Shown piece after piece: positions 53,201 through 62,336 of a DNA stretch of 64,000 bases. The stretch is from Brevundimonas diminuta (lineage in GTDB: Bacteria; Pseudomonadota; Alphaproteobacteria; Caulobacterales; Caulobacteraceae), in NCBI RefSeq assembly GCF_022654015.1, contig NZ_CP073063.1, positions 620,001-684,000 of the forward strand, read 5' to 3'. How positions within the stretch are numbered: position 1 is the stretch's first letter; each line of letters begins with the position of its first letter. A program made the translations under genes and the position numbers. The notes beneath the pieces were generated by a model. That model did no database searches, was not told the origin of the DNA, and saw only the letters and a list, made by a program, of their open reading frames with translations.

Positions 53201-53728
53201 ATGCCGGTCATGGATATTCTGCTGCTCACCTTGCTCGGTGTCTTCCCGGCCCTGGTCGTCGTCGGGGGTCTGCACGACCTGATCACCATGAAGATTCCGA
53301 ACTGGATCTCGTTGGCTCTGATCGGCGCCTTCTTCCCCATCGCCTTTCTGATCGGCGCCGCGCCGATGGATGTCGCCATCCATATCGGCATCGGGTTCGC
53401 GGCCTTGCTGGTCGGCATGGGCATGTTCGCCGCCGGCTGGATCGGCGGAGGCGACGCCAAGCTGCTGGCCGCCAGCTGTCTGTGGATGGGGATGAGCGGC
53501 GTCGCGCCCTTTTTGATTTACACCGGCATCGCGGGCGGGGCCTTCTGCCTGCTGCTGATGACCGCGCGTCAGTATTTTCCGATGGTCGCCCCGTCGGTGT
53601 CGCAAGGCTGGGTTATCAATCTGATGCAGCCCAAGGGCGATATTCCTTACGGCGTCGCCATCGCCATCGGCGCCCTGCTGGCCCTGCCTGAGAGCGGGCT
53701 GCTGCTGACCTTCGCCTCCGGTCGCTGA
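53201..53728 (+). CDS. cpaA: Prepilin peptidase CpaA (TadV)
   Basis: A 175-aa inner-membrane aspartyl peptidase of the A24 family that removes leaders from Flp and TadE-type prepilins. It has about five to six membrane segments; the first catalytic Asp is in GLHDLITMKIPNWISL near residue 25 and the second in the GGGDAKLLAA motif near 86, as required. It lacks the methyltransferase domain of PilD, as is normal for TadV/CpaA. The start may be ATG 53201 or ATG 53210; neither has a strong ribosome site. It lies 96 bases after pilA, beyond a terminator. Confidence 0.95.
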   Translation: MPVMDILLLTLLGVFPALVVVGGLHDLITMKIPNWISLALIGAFFPIAFLIGAAPMDVAIHIGIGFAALLVGMGMFAAGWIGGGDAKLLAASCLWMGMSGVAPFLIYTGIAGGAFCLLLMTARQYFPMVAPSVSQGWVINLMQPKGDIPYGVAIAIGALLALPESGLLLTFASGR

Positions 53729-53846
53729 CACCCCGTTGACCGGCGTTCGCGGCGCTTAGGAAGCGTTAACCCGCAAGGCCCATGATCGTTAACGGTAGGC
53801 GTCGGGGGATGAATCCGAAACGCAGCGCCTGCTGGAGACATCCTGG

Positions 53847-54764
53847 ATGAAGCCCGCCCGCATCGTCGTCATCTGCATCGCCGCCGTCTCGGCCATCGGT
53901 CTGGCCCTGGTGGTCCGGGCCATGGGGTCGTCGTCGAACGAACCCACGACACCCGCCGCCGCCGCTCCCGTCGAAGTCCGTCCGATGGCCAAGGTTCTGG
54001 TCGCCGCCAAGGACCTGGAACCCGGCAAGCGTCTGGTGGAAGCTGACCTCGAATGGAAAGATTGGCCCGTCGATGAGGTCAATCCCGTCTTCATCACCGA
54101 TGGCTCCACGCCGGTGCCCGCCAAACCCGCTGCGGAAAGCGCAACGGCGAAGGCGACGGACGCCGTGAACCGCGTCGCCAAGGCGGCCACGGAACTGGCC
54201 ACGACCGGCGCCAAGTCCGACTATATCGGCTCGGTGGTCCGCGAACCCATTCTGGCCGGCGAGCCGATCGTGTCGCGCAAGATCGTGCGCGCCGGCGACA
54301 GCGGTTATCTGGCCGCCTATCTGGAGCCGGGCATGCGGGCGATGGCCATCGCCGTGACGGTGGAATCCGCCGCCGGCGGGTTCATCCTGCCGGGCGACCG
54401 CGTCGATGTGGTGCTGACCGCCGAAACAAACCGCGACGGCGCCGTTGAGGGCGCGACCAAGTCCAAGTTCGCCTCGGGCGTCGTGCTGCAGAACATCAAG
54501 GTCCTGGCCATCGACCAGGCGACCCGCGTCGGCGACGACGCCCAGGCCGTGGTGGGCGCCACCGCGACCCTGGAAGTCCGACCGCAGGACTCGGTTCTGC
54601 TGGCCCAGGCCAAGTCCGAGGGCGAACTGTCGCTGTCGCTGCGATCCTATGCCGACACCGCCGGACCATCCGGCGCCACGCGCCGCCCCGTTGCAGCCGT
54701 TTCCCAACCCCAGGCCGTGCGCATCTATCGCGGCGGCGCGCCGGAAGTGGTGGCCGTGCCATGA
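53847..54764 (+). CDS. cpaB: Flp pilus assembly protein CpaB (RcpC)
   Basis: A 305-aa periplasmic protein with an N-terminal membrane anchor (ARIVVICIAAVSAIGLALVV). It carries an SAF domain (about 45-160: VLVAAKDLEPGKRLVEADLEW) interrupted by an Ala/Thr-rich insertion (about 95-125), and the CpaB/RcpC region (YLEPGMRAMAIAVTVESAAGGFILPGDRVDVVL, present in the frame around 158-190). It is thought to stabilise or gate the secretin. It overlaps cpaC by four bases. Two GTTAAC palindromes lie in the gap before it. Confidence 0.95.
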   Translation: MKPARIVVICIAAVSAIGLALVVRAMGSSSNEPTTPAAAAPVEVRPMAKVLVAAKDLEPGKRLVEADLEWKDWPVDEVNPVFITDGSTPVPAKPAAESATAKATDAVNRVAKAATELATTGAKSDYIGSVVREPILAGEPIVSRKIVRAGDSGYLAAYLEPGMRAMAIAVTVESAAGGFILPGDRVDVVLTAETNRDGAVEGATKSKFASGVVLQNIKVLAIDQATRVGDDAQAVVGATATLEVRPQDSVLLAQAKSEGELSLSLRSYADTAGPSGATRRPVAAVSQPQAVRIYRGGAPEVVAVP

Positions 54765-56416
54765 GGACCCAACCGATGCGCCGACCCACGATGCGCAAGG
54801 CCGCCGCCGCAGCCGCCTGCGCGCTGCTCGCCACCTTGGCCGCCGCCCCGGCCGGCGTCGCCCAGACCCGCGCCGCCGTATCGACGGGTGCGGCGCAGCG
54901 CCTGATCAACCTGCCGCGCGGCACCTCGTTCGCGGTGGATCTGCCGGCCGATGCGCGCGACGTGATCGTCTCCAATCCGCAGGTGGCCGAGGCCATGCTG
55001 CACTCGCCGCGGCGCATCACCGTCATCGGCATCGCGCCGGGAGAAACCGACGCCGTGTTTCTGGATGCGGCGGGTCGCACCATCCTGAGCTTGCGGGTTC
55101 GGGTGGACGCCGGCACCAGCGCACTTCAGGACACGTTGAGCCGCATCGCTCCCGGTGGGCAAATCCACGCGGAAGCCGTCAATGACAGCGTCATCCTGAC
55201 GGGCGTTGCAGATAATCCCGCTCAGGCGGCACAGGCCGCGCGCGTCGCCGCCGCCTTCGTCTCAGCGCCTGAAAAGGTGATCAACATGATCAGCGTCGCC
55301 GGTTCCGACCAGGTGACGCTGCGGGTGCGCGTGGTGGAGGTGCAACGCAACGCGCTGAAACAGCTTGGCTTCAGCTCCGACATCTTAAAGGGCGCGGGCA
55401 TCCATTCGTATGGCTTCAGCCGACCCAATACCTACGGCGTCAACGGATCAGCGGCCGGCGGAACGGGTCTGTGCTACGGTCAAAATGGCGGCCGGACGAC
55501 TAACGTGTCGAACTCGAACACCACTTCCAGCCAGACCAGTTCCGGCGGAGCGTCGGCCAGTGGTCAACAGGCGACAAGCGGTTCCTTCCCCTCGACCGTC
55601 ACCGTGACAGATGTCAACGGCAACGTGGTCCAGATTCCTGCGACGGCTATCGGTCAGTCCACTGTGTCATCTGGCTCTAGCAACACAATCACTAGCGCCA
55701 TCTCCAACATTGCGTCGACCGCCTTCCAAACGCTGACGGGCACGAATGCGAGCGGCTGTCTTGAGGCCTTCGAACGCGTGGGATTGGCTCGGACGCTGGC
55801 CGAACCCAACCTGACGTCTGTGAATGGCGAAGCGGCGAACTTCCTGGCCGGCGGCGAGTTTCCGCTGCCGACGGGACGTGACCGGGATGGCAACATCACC
55901 GTGATCTACAAGCCCTATGGCGTGGGCCTGGCCTTCCGACCGGTGGTGATGTCCGGCGGTCGCATTTCCTTGCAGGTGAAGGTAGAGGTTTCAGAACTAA
56001 CGGCTCAAGGCGGTTTCACCATCGGCGCCGGCACGCCCTCGTCCATCACACTGCCGGGTTTGACGGTCCGCCGTAGCGAAAACACCGTGGAACTGCCATC
56101 GGGCGGATCGATGATGATCGCGGGGCTGCTTCAGGAAACTACGCGCCAGACGGTGGACTCTCTGCCGGGGGTGACCAACCTGCCGGTCCTGGGATCGCTG
56201 TTCCGATCGCGCGATTATCTGATGGGCGAGACCGAGCTGGTCGTCATCGTCGAGCCCTACATCGTCAGCCCGACGTCGCCTGATCGGATGCAGACGCCGG
56301 CGGACGGCCTGCGCATGGCCAGCGACAGTCAGACCATTTTCTTCGGCCAGTTGAACCAGGTCTATGGGCTGCCGAATGCGGCCCCCGCCGGTTCGGTCGG
56401 CTATGTGATCGAGTGA
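54761..56416 (+). CDS. cpaC: Flp pilus secretin CpaC (RcpA)
   Basis: A 551-aa outer-membrane secretin through which the Tad pilus exits. After a signal peptide (about 1-32) come the pilus-assembly N-terminal domain (45-115), a BON-like domain (about 120-185), and the secretin core with the C-terminal signature VELPSGGSMMIAGLLQ near 442 and PVLGSLFRSRDY near 475. A Ser/Thr/Gly-rich insertion lies at about 245-305. The coding DNA of roughly 55370-55800 has more A/T in third positions than the rest of the gene. Its stop overlaps the GTG of cpaD. Confidence 0.96.
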   Translation: MRTQPMRRPTMRKAAAAAACALLATLAAAPAGVAQTRAAVSTGAAQRLINLPRGTSFAVDLPADARDVIVSNPQVAEAMLHSPRRITVIGIAPGETDAVFLDAAGRTILSLRVRVDAGTSALQDTLSRIAPGGQIHAEAVNDSVILTGVADNPAQAAQAARVAAAFVSAPEKVINMISVAGSDQVTLRVRVVEVQRNALKQLGFSSDILKGAGIHSYGFSRPNTYGVNGSAAGGTGLCYGQNGGRTTNVSNSNTTSSQTSSGGASASGQQATSGSFPSTVTVTDVNGNVVQIPATAIGQSTVSSGSSNTITSAISNIASTAFQTLTGTNASGCLEAFERVGLARTLAEPNLTSVNGEAANFLAGGEFPLPTGRDRDGNITVIYKPYGVGLAFRPVVMSGGRISLQVKVEVSELTAQGGFTIGAGTPSSITLPGLTVRRSENTVELPSGGSMMIAGLLQETTRQTVDSLPGVTNLPVLGSLFRSRDYLMGETELVVIVEPYIVSPTSPDRMQTPADGLRMASDSQTIFFGQLNQVYGLPNAAPAGSVGYVIE

Positions 56417-57102
56417 GCACCTCCATGACTCGCACCCTGATTGCCACGCTTCTGACGGCCACGGCCCTGGCGCTCGGCGCCTGTGTCGGCGGCCCCGCTA
56501 GTCTGGGCGGCGAGCCGCCGCTGACGCCGACCTCACGCTACCAGCTTCAAGTCGAGCCGGATCTAGACCGGATCGCGCTCGCGGTTCACGACAGCGGCCT
56601 GTCGCCGGCGCAGAATGGCGCGCTGCAGGAGTTGGTCAGACGCTATCGCTACGTCGATGCCGTGCCGATGGTGATCGAAGCCCCGGCCGGAAACGATGCG
56701 GTGGCGCTGAAGACCGCTTATGACGTTCAATCGGCCCTGGCAGCCTATGGCGTATCGCCGGACCGGATCACGCTCGTCAGCTACGCCGCGCCGGATCCGC
56801 GCGCGCCTGTGGTCGTGGGCTATCAAACGATCCGCGCGGCGGTGCCGCGATGCGGCGCGAACTGGGGCAATCTGAGCCGGACAGGCGACAATCAGTCGGC
56901 ATCGAACTTCGGATGCGCCGTGACGGCCAATCTGGCGGCCCAGATCGAAGATCCTCGCGACATCCAGCGGCCACGCGCCATGACGCCGGCGGACGCCGGG
57001 CGCCGCACCGTAGTGTTCGATGCCTATCGCGGCGGCAAGCCGACATCGGCCGAGCGCGAAGACCTGATCCGGGATACCGCCGTGTCCCGCGCGGTGAACT
57101 GA
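56413..57102 (+). CDS. cpaD: Pilus lipoprotein CpaD
   Basis: A 229-aa outer-membrane lipoprotein of the CpaD family, thought to help secretin assembly or localisation (pilotin-like). The lipobox is ALGAC (Cys24 from the GTG at 56413, Cys20 from ATG 56425). Family segments are RYQLQVEPDLDRIAL near 43, PAQNGALQELVRRYRY near 67 and CGANWGNLSRTGDNQSASNFGC near 150 (key residues the two Cys and N-x-S-N-F-G-C). The GTG overlaps the cpaC stop. It precedes cpaE by three bases. Confidence 0.94.
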   Translation: MSTSMTRTLIATLLTATALALGACVGGPASLGGEPPLTPTSRYQLQVEPDLDRIALAVHDSGLSPAQNGALQELVRRYRYVDAVPMVIEAPAGNDAVALKTAYDVQSALAAYGVSPDRITLVSYAAPDPRAPVVVGYQTIRAAVPRCGANWGNLSRTGDNQSASNFGCAVTANLAAQIEDPRDIQRPRAMTPADAGRRTVVFDAYRGGKPTSAEREDLIRDTAVSRAVN

Positions 57103-57105
57103 CCC

Positions 57106-58692
57106 ATGAGCACAGCCCCAGCCCCTCGCGAGTTCGACAGCTTCGACGACGCGTTCGATGTCGATATGGAATTCGCGCCCCCGGTTGACGACGTCGCCGC
57201 GCCGCGCAGCCCGCTTCAGTTCACGCCCGCGGCGTCGGCGATGCCGGCCGGGGCGGCGCCTCAGCCCCAATCGCCGCCTCATGCTGCGCCCTTGGCGCCT
57301 GTCCCGGCCGCCCCAGCCTATGCGCCCGACGCCGCCGGCTTCAATCCGGTCGGTGACGTGGTCGCCCAGGCGCAGGCCAGTCTGATGGACACGGGTCTGG
57401 CCTTCACCGGTCTGGCCCCCGCCAGCAACATCGGCGAAGTCTCGGTGCCGCGCATCGCCATCCATGTCTTCGCCGAACGGCAGGACACCCTCGCCTCGGC
57501 CGAGCGAGCGGCTCAGGACCGTCGCCTGTCGCGCGCCACGACCCAGATTCGTGTCGGCGGCGTCGCTGCGGCCGTCGAGACCTATCAGCATGAGCCGACG
57601 CCGCCGCTGATCATCGTCGAGTGCCTGAAGGACCCGCAGACTCTGCTGTGGGAAGTCGATCAGCTGGCCGAGGTGTGCGACGCCGGCACGAAGGTCGTGG
57701 TGATCGGCGCGACCAACGACATCATTCTGTTCCGCGAGCTGATGCGGCGCGGGGTCAGTGAATATCTGGTCGCGCCGTTACAGCCGCTACAGCTGATCGC
57801 GGCTATTGGCGGCCTGTTCAACGATCCGGCCCAGCCCTTCGTCGGGCGTACCATCGCCTTCGTCGGCGCGCGGGGCGGGGCGGGAGCCTCGGCCGTGGCG
57901 CACAACACCGCCTATGCAATTTCCGAGCGGATCGGCGCCAATACGGTGATCGTCGATTACGACCTGCCGTTCGGCACCGCCGGCCTGGACTTCAACCAGG
58001 ACCCGCTGAACGGCGTCGCCGACGCCTTGGGCCAGCCCGACCGGCTGGACTCGACGCTGCTGGACCGGATGATGGTCCGCTGCACCGACAAGCTGAGCCT
58101 GTTTGCGGCGCCCGCCAGCCTCGATACGGACTGGGACATCTCGACCGAGGCGTTCGAGGAGGTCACCAACCAGATCCGCGCCACGGCCCCCTTCGTCGTG
58201 CTGGACCTTCCGCATCTGTGGTCGCCGTGGATGCGCCGCACCCTGATCAGCGCCGACGAGGTGGTGGTCGTGGCAACGCCGGACCTGGCGTCCCTGCGCA
58301 ACGCCAAGAACATGATCGACCTGATCCGTCAGGGCCGCCCCAATGACGCGCCGCCTCGCCTGGTGCTGAACCAGGTCGGGGTGCCGGGGCGCCCCGAGAT
58401 CCCGGCCAAGGACTTCGGGGCGGCGCTCGGCGTGCATCCCAGCCTGATCATTCCGTTCGACGCCAAGACCTTTGGCGCGGCCGCCAACAACGGCCAGATG
58501 ATCCTGGACGCCGGCGCCAAGACCAAGTCGGCCGAGGCCTTCCAGACCCTGGCCCAGATCGTGTCGCGCCGCGAACTACCGATGGTGGCGGGACCCAAGG
58601 CCAAGCCGGCGAAGGCTGGCAAGGCGGAGAAGGCCAAGCCGGCGGATGGGGCGTCGAAATCCCTGTTCGCCAATATGTTCAAGAAGCGCTGA
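57106..58692 (+). CDS. cpaE: Pilus localisation ATPase-like protein CpaE (TadZ)
   Basis: A 528-aa MinD/ParA-related protein that places the Tad apparatus, at the pole in Caulobacter. An N-terminal disordered Pro/Ala region (about 25-95) is followed by a receiver-like domain (about 118-240) and the ATPase-like domain, whose P-loop is GARGGAGASAVAHN near 250, lacking the usual GKT/S lysine and matching the CpaE variant. VIVDYDLPFGTAGLDF and VLNQVGVPGRPE are further ParA-like marks. A Lys-rich tail ends the protein. It lies three bases before cpaF. Confidence 0.95.
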   Translation: MSTAPAPREFDSFDDAFDVDMEFAPPVDDVAAPRSPLQFTPAASAMPAGAAPQPQSPPHAAPLAPVPAAPAYAPDAAGFNPVGDVVAQAQASLMDTGLAFTGLAPASNIGEVSVPRIAIHVFAERQDTLASAERAAQDRRLSRATTQIRVGGVAAAVETYQHEPTPPLIIVECLKDPQTLLWEVDQLAEVCDAGTKVVVIGATNDIILFRELMRRGVSEYLVAPLQPLQLIAAIGGLFNDPAQPFVGRTIAFVGARGGAGASAVAHNTAYAISERIGANTVIVDYDLPFGTAGLDFNQDPLNGVADALGQPDRLDSTLLDRMMVRCTDKLSLFAAPASLDTDWDISTEAFEEVTNQIRATAPFVVLDLPHLWSPWMRRTLISADEVVVVATPDLASLRNAKNMIDLIRQGRPNDAPPRLVLNQVGVPGRPEIPAKDFGAALGVHPSLIIPFDAKTFGAAANNGQMILDAGAKTKSAEAFQTLAQIVSRRELPMVAGPKAKPAKAGKAEKAKPADGASKSLFANMFKKR

Positions 58693-58695
58693 CGG

Positions 58696-60363
58696 ATGTT
58701 CGGCAAACGCACAGGTCAGCCCGGCGCCGCCCCTGCGCCCCTGCGGCCAGCCCCGGCTCCCGCGCCGGCATCCGCGCCCGGCGGCGAACCTGTGTCCGTG
58801 TTCAGCATGCAGGCGACCGCCGCGCCGATGGCGGCGACGACCAACGCATCAGCCTTTGCCTATGCTGACGAGGATCTGGAACCGGCGGCCGACGCCTTCG
58901 ACCGCGCGTCTGCCCCAACCCAGCCCGCTCCGGCCGATCGTCTGGACGCCCTGGCCTCGCGTCCCAAGCCCAAGCCGGCCCCTGAGGCCCCGCGTCCCAC
59001 CGGCAACGTCGCCGGCACCGGGCCGAAGGCCACGGCGGGTCTCGAGCAGCTGAAAAAGGCCCAGGCGGTCGCCGAGATCGTCCGCGAACAGAGCGACTAC
59101 TATCACGCCACGAAGACGACGATCTTCAACGCGTTGATGAACACTATCGACCTGGCCCAGCTGGCGCATCTGGACCAGAAGGCGGCGTCGGAAGAGATCC
59201 GCGACATCGTCGCCGAACTGGTGGCGATCAAGAACGTCTCCATGTCGGTCGCCGAGCAGGAGCATCTGGTTCAGGACATCGTCAACGACGTCCTGGGATA
59301 TGGTCCGCTGGAGCCGCTGCTGAGCCGCGATGACATCGCCGACATCATGGTCAATGGCGCCGGACGGGTCTTCATCGAGGTCGCGGGCAAGGTCCAGCTG
59401 ACCAATGTCCGTTTCCGCGACAACACCCAGCTGATGAACATCTGCCAGCGGATCGTGAGCCAGGTCGGCCGCCGCGTGGACGAGTCGAGCCCCATCTGCG
59501 ACGCTCGCTTGCCGGACGGTTCGCGCGTCAACGTCATCGCTCCGCCGCTGGCCATCGACGGCCCGACGCTGACGATCCGGAAGTTCAAGAAAGACAAGCT
59601 GACGATGAAGAATCTGGTGGAGTACGCCTCCATCAGTCCCGAAGGCGCGCGCGTCCTGGGCGTCATCGGCGCGTCGCGATGCAATCTGGTCATTTCGGGC
59701 GGCACCGGCTCGGGCAAGACGACCCTGCTGAACACGCTGACGGCCTTCATCGACCCGACCGAGCGGGTCATCACTTGCGAGGACGCCGCCGAACTGCAGC
59801 TGCAGCAGCCGCATGTGGTGCGTCTGGAAACCCGCCCGCCGAACCTGGAAGGGCAGGGCACGATCACCATGCGGGATCTGGTCAAGAACTGCCTGCGGAT
59901 GCGTCCTGAGCGGATCATCGTCGGCGAGGTGCGCGGACCCGAGGCGTTTGACCTGTTGCAGGCCATGAACACCGGCCACGACGGCTCGATGGGCACGCTG
60001 CACGCCAACAGCCCGCGTGAAGCCATCAGCCGGATGGAGTCCATGATCACCATGGGCGGCTATGGCCTGCCGTCCAAGACGATCCGCGAGATGATCGTCG
60101 GCTCGGTCGATGTGATCATCCAGGCCGCCCGCCTGCGCGACGGTTCGCGCCGCATCACCCACATCACCGAGGTCGTGGGCCTGGAAGGCGATGTGATCGT
60201 GACGCAGGACCTGTTCGTCTACGACATCACCGGCGAGGACGAGAACGGCAAGATCATCGGCCGGCACCGCTCGACCGGCATCGCCCGTCCCCGCTTCTGG
60301 GACCGCGCCCGATACTACGGGCTGGAACGCGAGCTGGCCGACGCCCTGGACGCGGCGGAGTAG
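58696..60363 (+). CDS. cpaF: Pilus motor ATPase CpaF (TadA)
   Basis: A 555-aa secretion ATPase of the GspE/VirB11 family that powers both extension and retraction of Tad pili. A long Pro/Ala-rich N-terminus (about 1-115) precedes the N-terminal domain, and the ATPase domain has Walker A SGGTGSGKTTLLN near 331, the Asp box CEDAAELQL, Walker B RIIVGEVRGPEAFD near 407 and the His box GHDGSMGTLHAN near 428. All functional residues are present. It is followed by tadB after four bases. Homologues are hexameric and cytoplasmic. Confidence 0.97.
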   Translation: MFGKRTGQPGAAPAPLRPAPAPAPASAPGGEPVSVFSMQATAAPMAATTNASAFAYADEDLEPAADAFDRASAPTQPAPADRLDALASRPKPKPAPEAPRPTGNVAGTGPKATAGLEQLKKAQAVAEIVREQSDYYHATKTTIFNALMNTIDLAQLAHLDQKAASEEIRDIVAELVAIKNVSMSVAEQEHLVQDIVNDVLGYGPLEPLLSRDDIADIMVNGAGRVFIEVAGKVQLTNVRFRDNTQLMNICQRIVSQVGRRVDESSPICDARLPDGSRVNVIAPPLAIDGPTLTIRKFKKDKLTMKNLVEYASISPEGARVLGVIGASRCNLVISGGTGSGKTTLLNTLTAFIDPTERVITCEDAAELQLQQPHVVRLETRPPNLEGQGTITMRDLVKNCLRMRPERIIVGEVRGPEAFDLLQAMNTGHDGSMGTLHANSPREAISRMESMITMGGYGLPSKTIREMIVGSVDVIIQAARLRDGSRRITHITEVVGLEGDVIVTQDLFVYDITGEDENGKIIGRHRSTGIARPRFWDRARYYGLERELADALDAAE

Positions 60364-60367
60364 GACG

Positions 60368-61345
60368 ATGCTTCCAATTCTCGCCGCCGTTCTGGCCTTC
60401 ATCACCATCGGCGGACTGGGCTGGGTCTTCGTCGGGGGAGACGATTCCTCGGCCCAGGCCGTCAAACGCGCGCAAAGCTTGGGCGAACCCAAGAAGAGCG
60501 CCGCGCTCGCCCGCAAGGCGGCCGCCGCCAATACGCCCGAGGCGCGCCGCAAGCAGATTCTGGTCCAGCTTCAGGATGCCGACCGCCGCGAGCGCAAGGC
60601 GCGCACGACGCTGGCGTCGCGCCTGAAACAGGCAGGCTTGAGCCTGAGCGTGACGACCTTCTACATCATCTCGGCTGTGGTCGGGCTGGTGACCGGCCTG
60701 GGCGCGCTGATCTTCGGATTGCCGATCCTGGTGGTCATCGGTATCGCTCTGATCTTCGGTCTGGGACTGCCGCGCTGGATCGTGGGTTTCCTCGGCAAGT
60801 CGCGGATGAAGAAGTTCTCGCTGGAGTTCCCCAACGCCGTCGACGTGATTGTGCGCGGCATCAAGTCGGGCCTGCCGGTCCACGAATGTTTCAAGATCAT
60901 CGCCCGCGAGAGCCCGGCGCCGCTGGGGCCGGAGTTTCAGACACTGGTCGAGGGCCTGGGCGTCGGCCTGACCCTGGAGCAGGCGTTGGAGAAAATGTAC
61001 GGCCGGATGCCGACGTCCGAACTGCGTTTCTTCACCATCGTCATCGCCATCCAGCAGAAGACCGGCGGCAACCTGGCCGAGGCGCTGGGCAATCTGTCGG
61101 CCGTGCTGCGCGCCCGTCGGATGATGGGCGAGAAGATCAAGGCGTTGTCGTCCGAAGCGCTGGCCTCGGCGGGCATCATCGCCTCTCTGCCGCCTGCGGT
61201 CATGACAATGGTCATGTTCACCACCCCCTCTTACATGATGCCGCTGTTCACCGATTTCCGCGGCAACTTCATGCTGCTGATGGCGGCGCTGCTGATGGCG
61301 ACCGGCATCTTCGTGATGAAACGCATGATCTCGTTCAAGTTCTGA
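60368..61345 (+). CDS. tadB: Pilus inner-membrane platform protein TadB (CpaG)
   Basis: A 325-aa inner-membrane protein of the type II secretion F family, half of the platform on which the CpaF motor acts. It has an N-terminal membrane helix, a charged cytoplasmic region (about 30-90), a central membrane pair (about 97-135), the T2SSF helical bundle with FPNAVDVIVRGIKSGLPVHE near 157, and C-terminal helices (about 265-315). The ATG at 60368 lies four bases after the cpaF stop, and tadC follows after ten bases. Confidence 0.95.
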   Translation: MLPILAAVLAFITIGGLGWVFVGGDDSSAQAVKRAQSLGEPKKSAALARKAAAANTPEARRKQILVQLQDADRRERKARTTLASRLKQAGLSLSVTTFYIISAVVGLVTGLGALIFGLPILVVIGIALIFGLGLPRWIVGFLGKSRMKKFSLEFPNAVDVIVRGIKSGLPVHECFKIIARESPAPLGPEFQTLVEGLGVGLTLEQALEKMYGRMPTSELRFFTIVIAIQQKTGGNLAEALGNLSAVLRARRMMGEKIKALSSEALASAGIIASLPPAVMTMVMFTTPSYMMPLFTDFRGNFMLLMAALLMATGIFVMKRMISFKF

Positions 61346-61355
61346 GGCCGGGATC

Positions 61356-62336
61356 ATGGAAAGCTTCATCCGTTTCATCACCGACCCGCAGAACCTGCTT
61401 AGCATCGGCGTGGGTGTGCTGGTCTTCGCCACGGTCGTCACCCTGTTGTCGTCGATGACGGGCGGGGTTGCGCTAGACAAGCGAATGAAGGCGGTTGCGG
61501 AACGCCGCGACGACCTGAAACGCCGGTCACGCGCGAACATGGCCGGCGGTCAGGGGGCGCTGCGTCACACCGACGACGGGTTCAAGAAGCGGATTGTGGA
61601 TCGGCTGAATCTGTCCAAGCTTCTGGAAGATCCCAAGGTCGCGGGTCAGATGGTGCAGGCCGGTTATCGCGGGCCGCGTCCGCTGACGACCTTCTACTTC
61701 TTCCGCTTCACCTCGCCCTTCATCTTCATGATCGTGGCGGCGTTTTATCTGTTCGTGATCAAGGTCGTGGACTGGCCCACGATGAACAAGGTGACCGCGA
61801 CGATGGCGGCGGCGGTCGCCGGCTTCTATGCGCCGAACATCTATTTAAAAAATCGGATCGACAAGCGCCGCGCCTCGATCATGCAGGCGTTCCCTGACGC
61901 GCTGGACCTTCTGCTGATCTGTGTCGAGGCGGGCATGTCGATCGAGGCGGCGATCGCCAAGGTCAGTCAGGAAATGGGGCCGTCATCGATCGATCTGGCC
62001 GAGGAACTGTCGCTGCTGTCGGCGGAGTTGAGCTATCTGCCCGACCGTCGCATAGCCTACGAAAATCTGGGCAAGCGCACCAACCACCCGGGCGTGAAGT
62101 CGGTGGCCACCGCCATGACGCAGGCCGAAACCTATGGCACGCCGCTGGCCACCGCCCTGCGCGTCATGGCGAAGGAAAATCGCGATTTGCGGATGTCCGC
62201 CGCAGAGAAAAAGGCCTCGGCCCTGCCGGCCAAACTGACCGTGCCGATGATCCTGTTCTTCCTGCCGGTCCTGTTCATCGTCATCCTGGGTCCGGCGATC
62301 CTGAATGTCATCGACATGATGAAGGACGGGCGTTAG
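61356..62336 (+). CDS. tadC: Pilus inner-membrane platform protein TadC (CpaH)
   Basis: A 326-aa partner of TadB with the same T2SSF architecture: an N-terminal membrane helix (about 17-35), a cytoplasmic basic linker, a membrane pair (about 112-160), the helical bundle FPDALDLLLICVEAGMSIEA near 180, and a C-terminal hydrophobic segment (LTVPMILFFLPVLFIVILGPAIL in the frame). It ends the pilus operon. Its stop overlaps the convergent SRPBCC gene by four bases, and no terminator is seen. Confidence 0.95.
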   Translation: MESFIRFITDPQNLLSIGVGVLVFATVVTLLSSMTGGVALDKRMKAVAERRDDLKRRSRANMAGGQGALRHTDDGFKKRIVDRLNLSKLLEDPKVAGQMVQAGYRGPRPLTTFYFFRFTSPFIFMIVAAFYLFVIKVVDWPTMNKVTATMAAAVAGFYAPNIYLKNRIDKRRASIMQAFPDALDLLLICVEAGMSIEAAIAKVSQEMGPSSIDLAEELSLLSAELSYLPDRRIAYENLGKRTNHPGVKSVATAMTQAETYGTPLATALRVMAKENRDLRMSAAEKKASALPAKLTVPMILFFLPVLFIVILGPAILNVIDMMKDGR

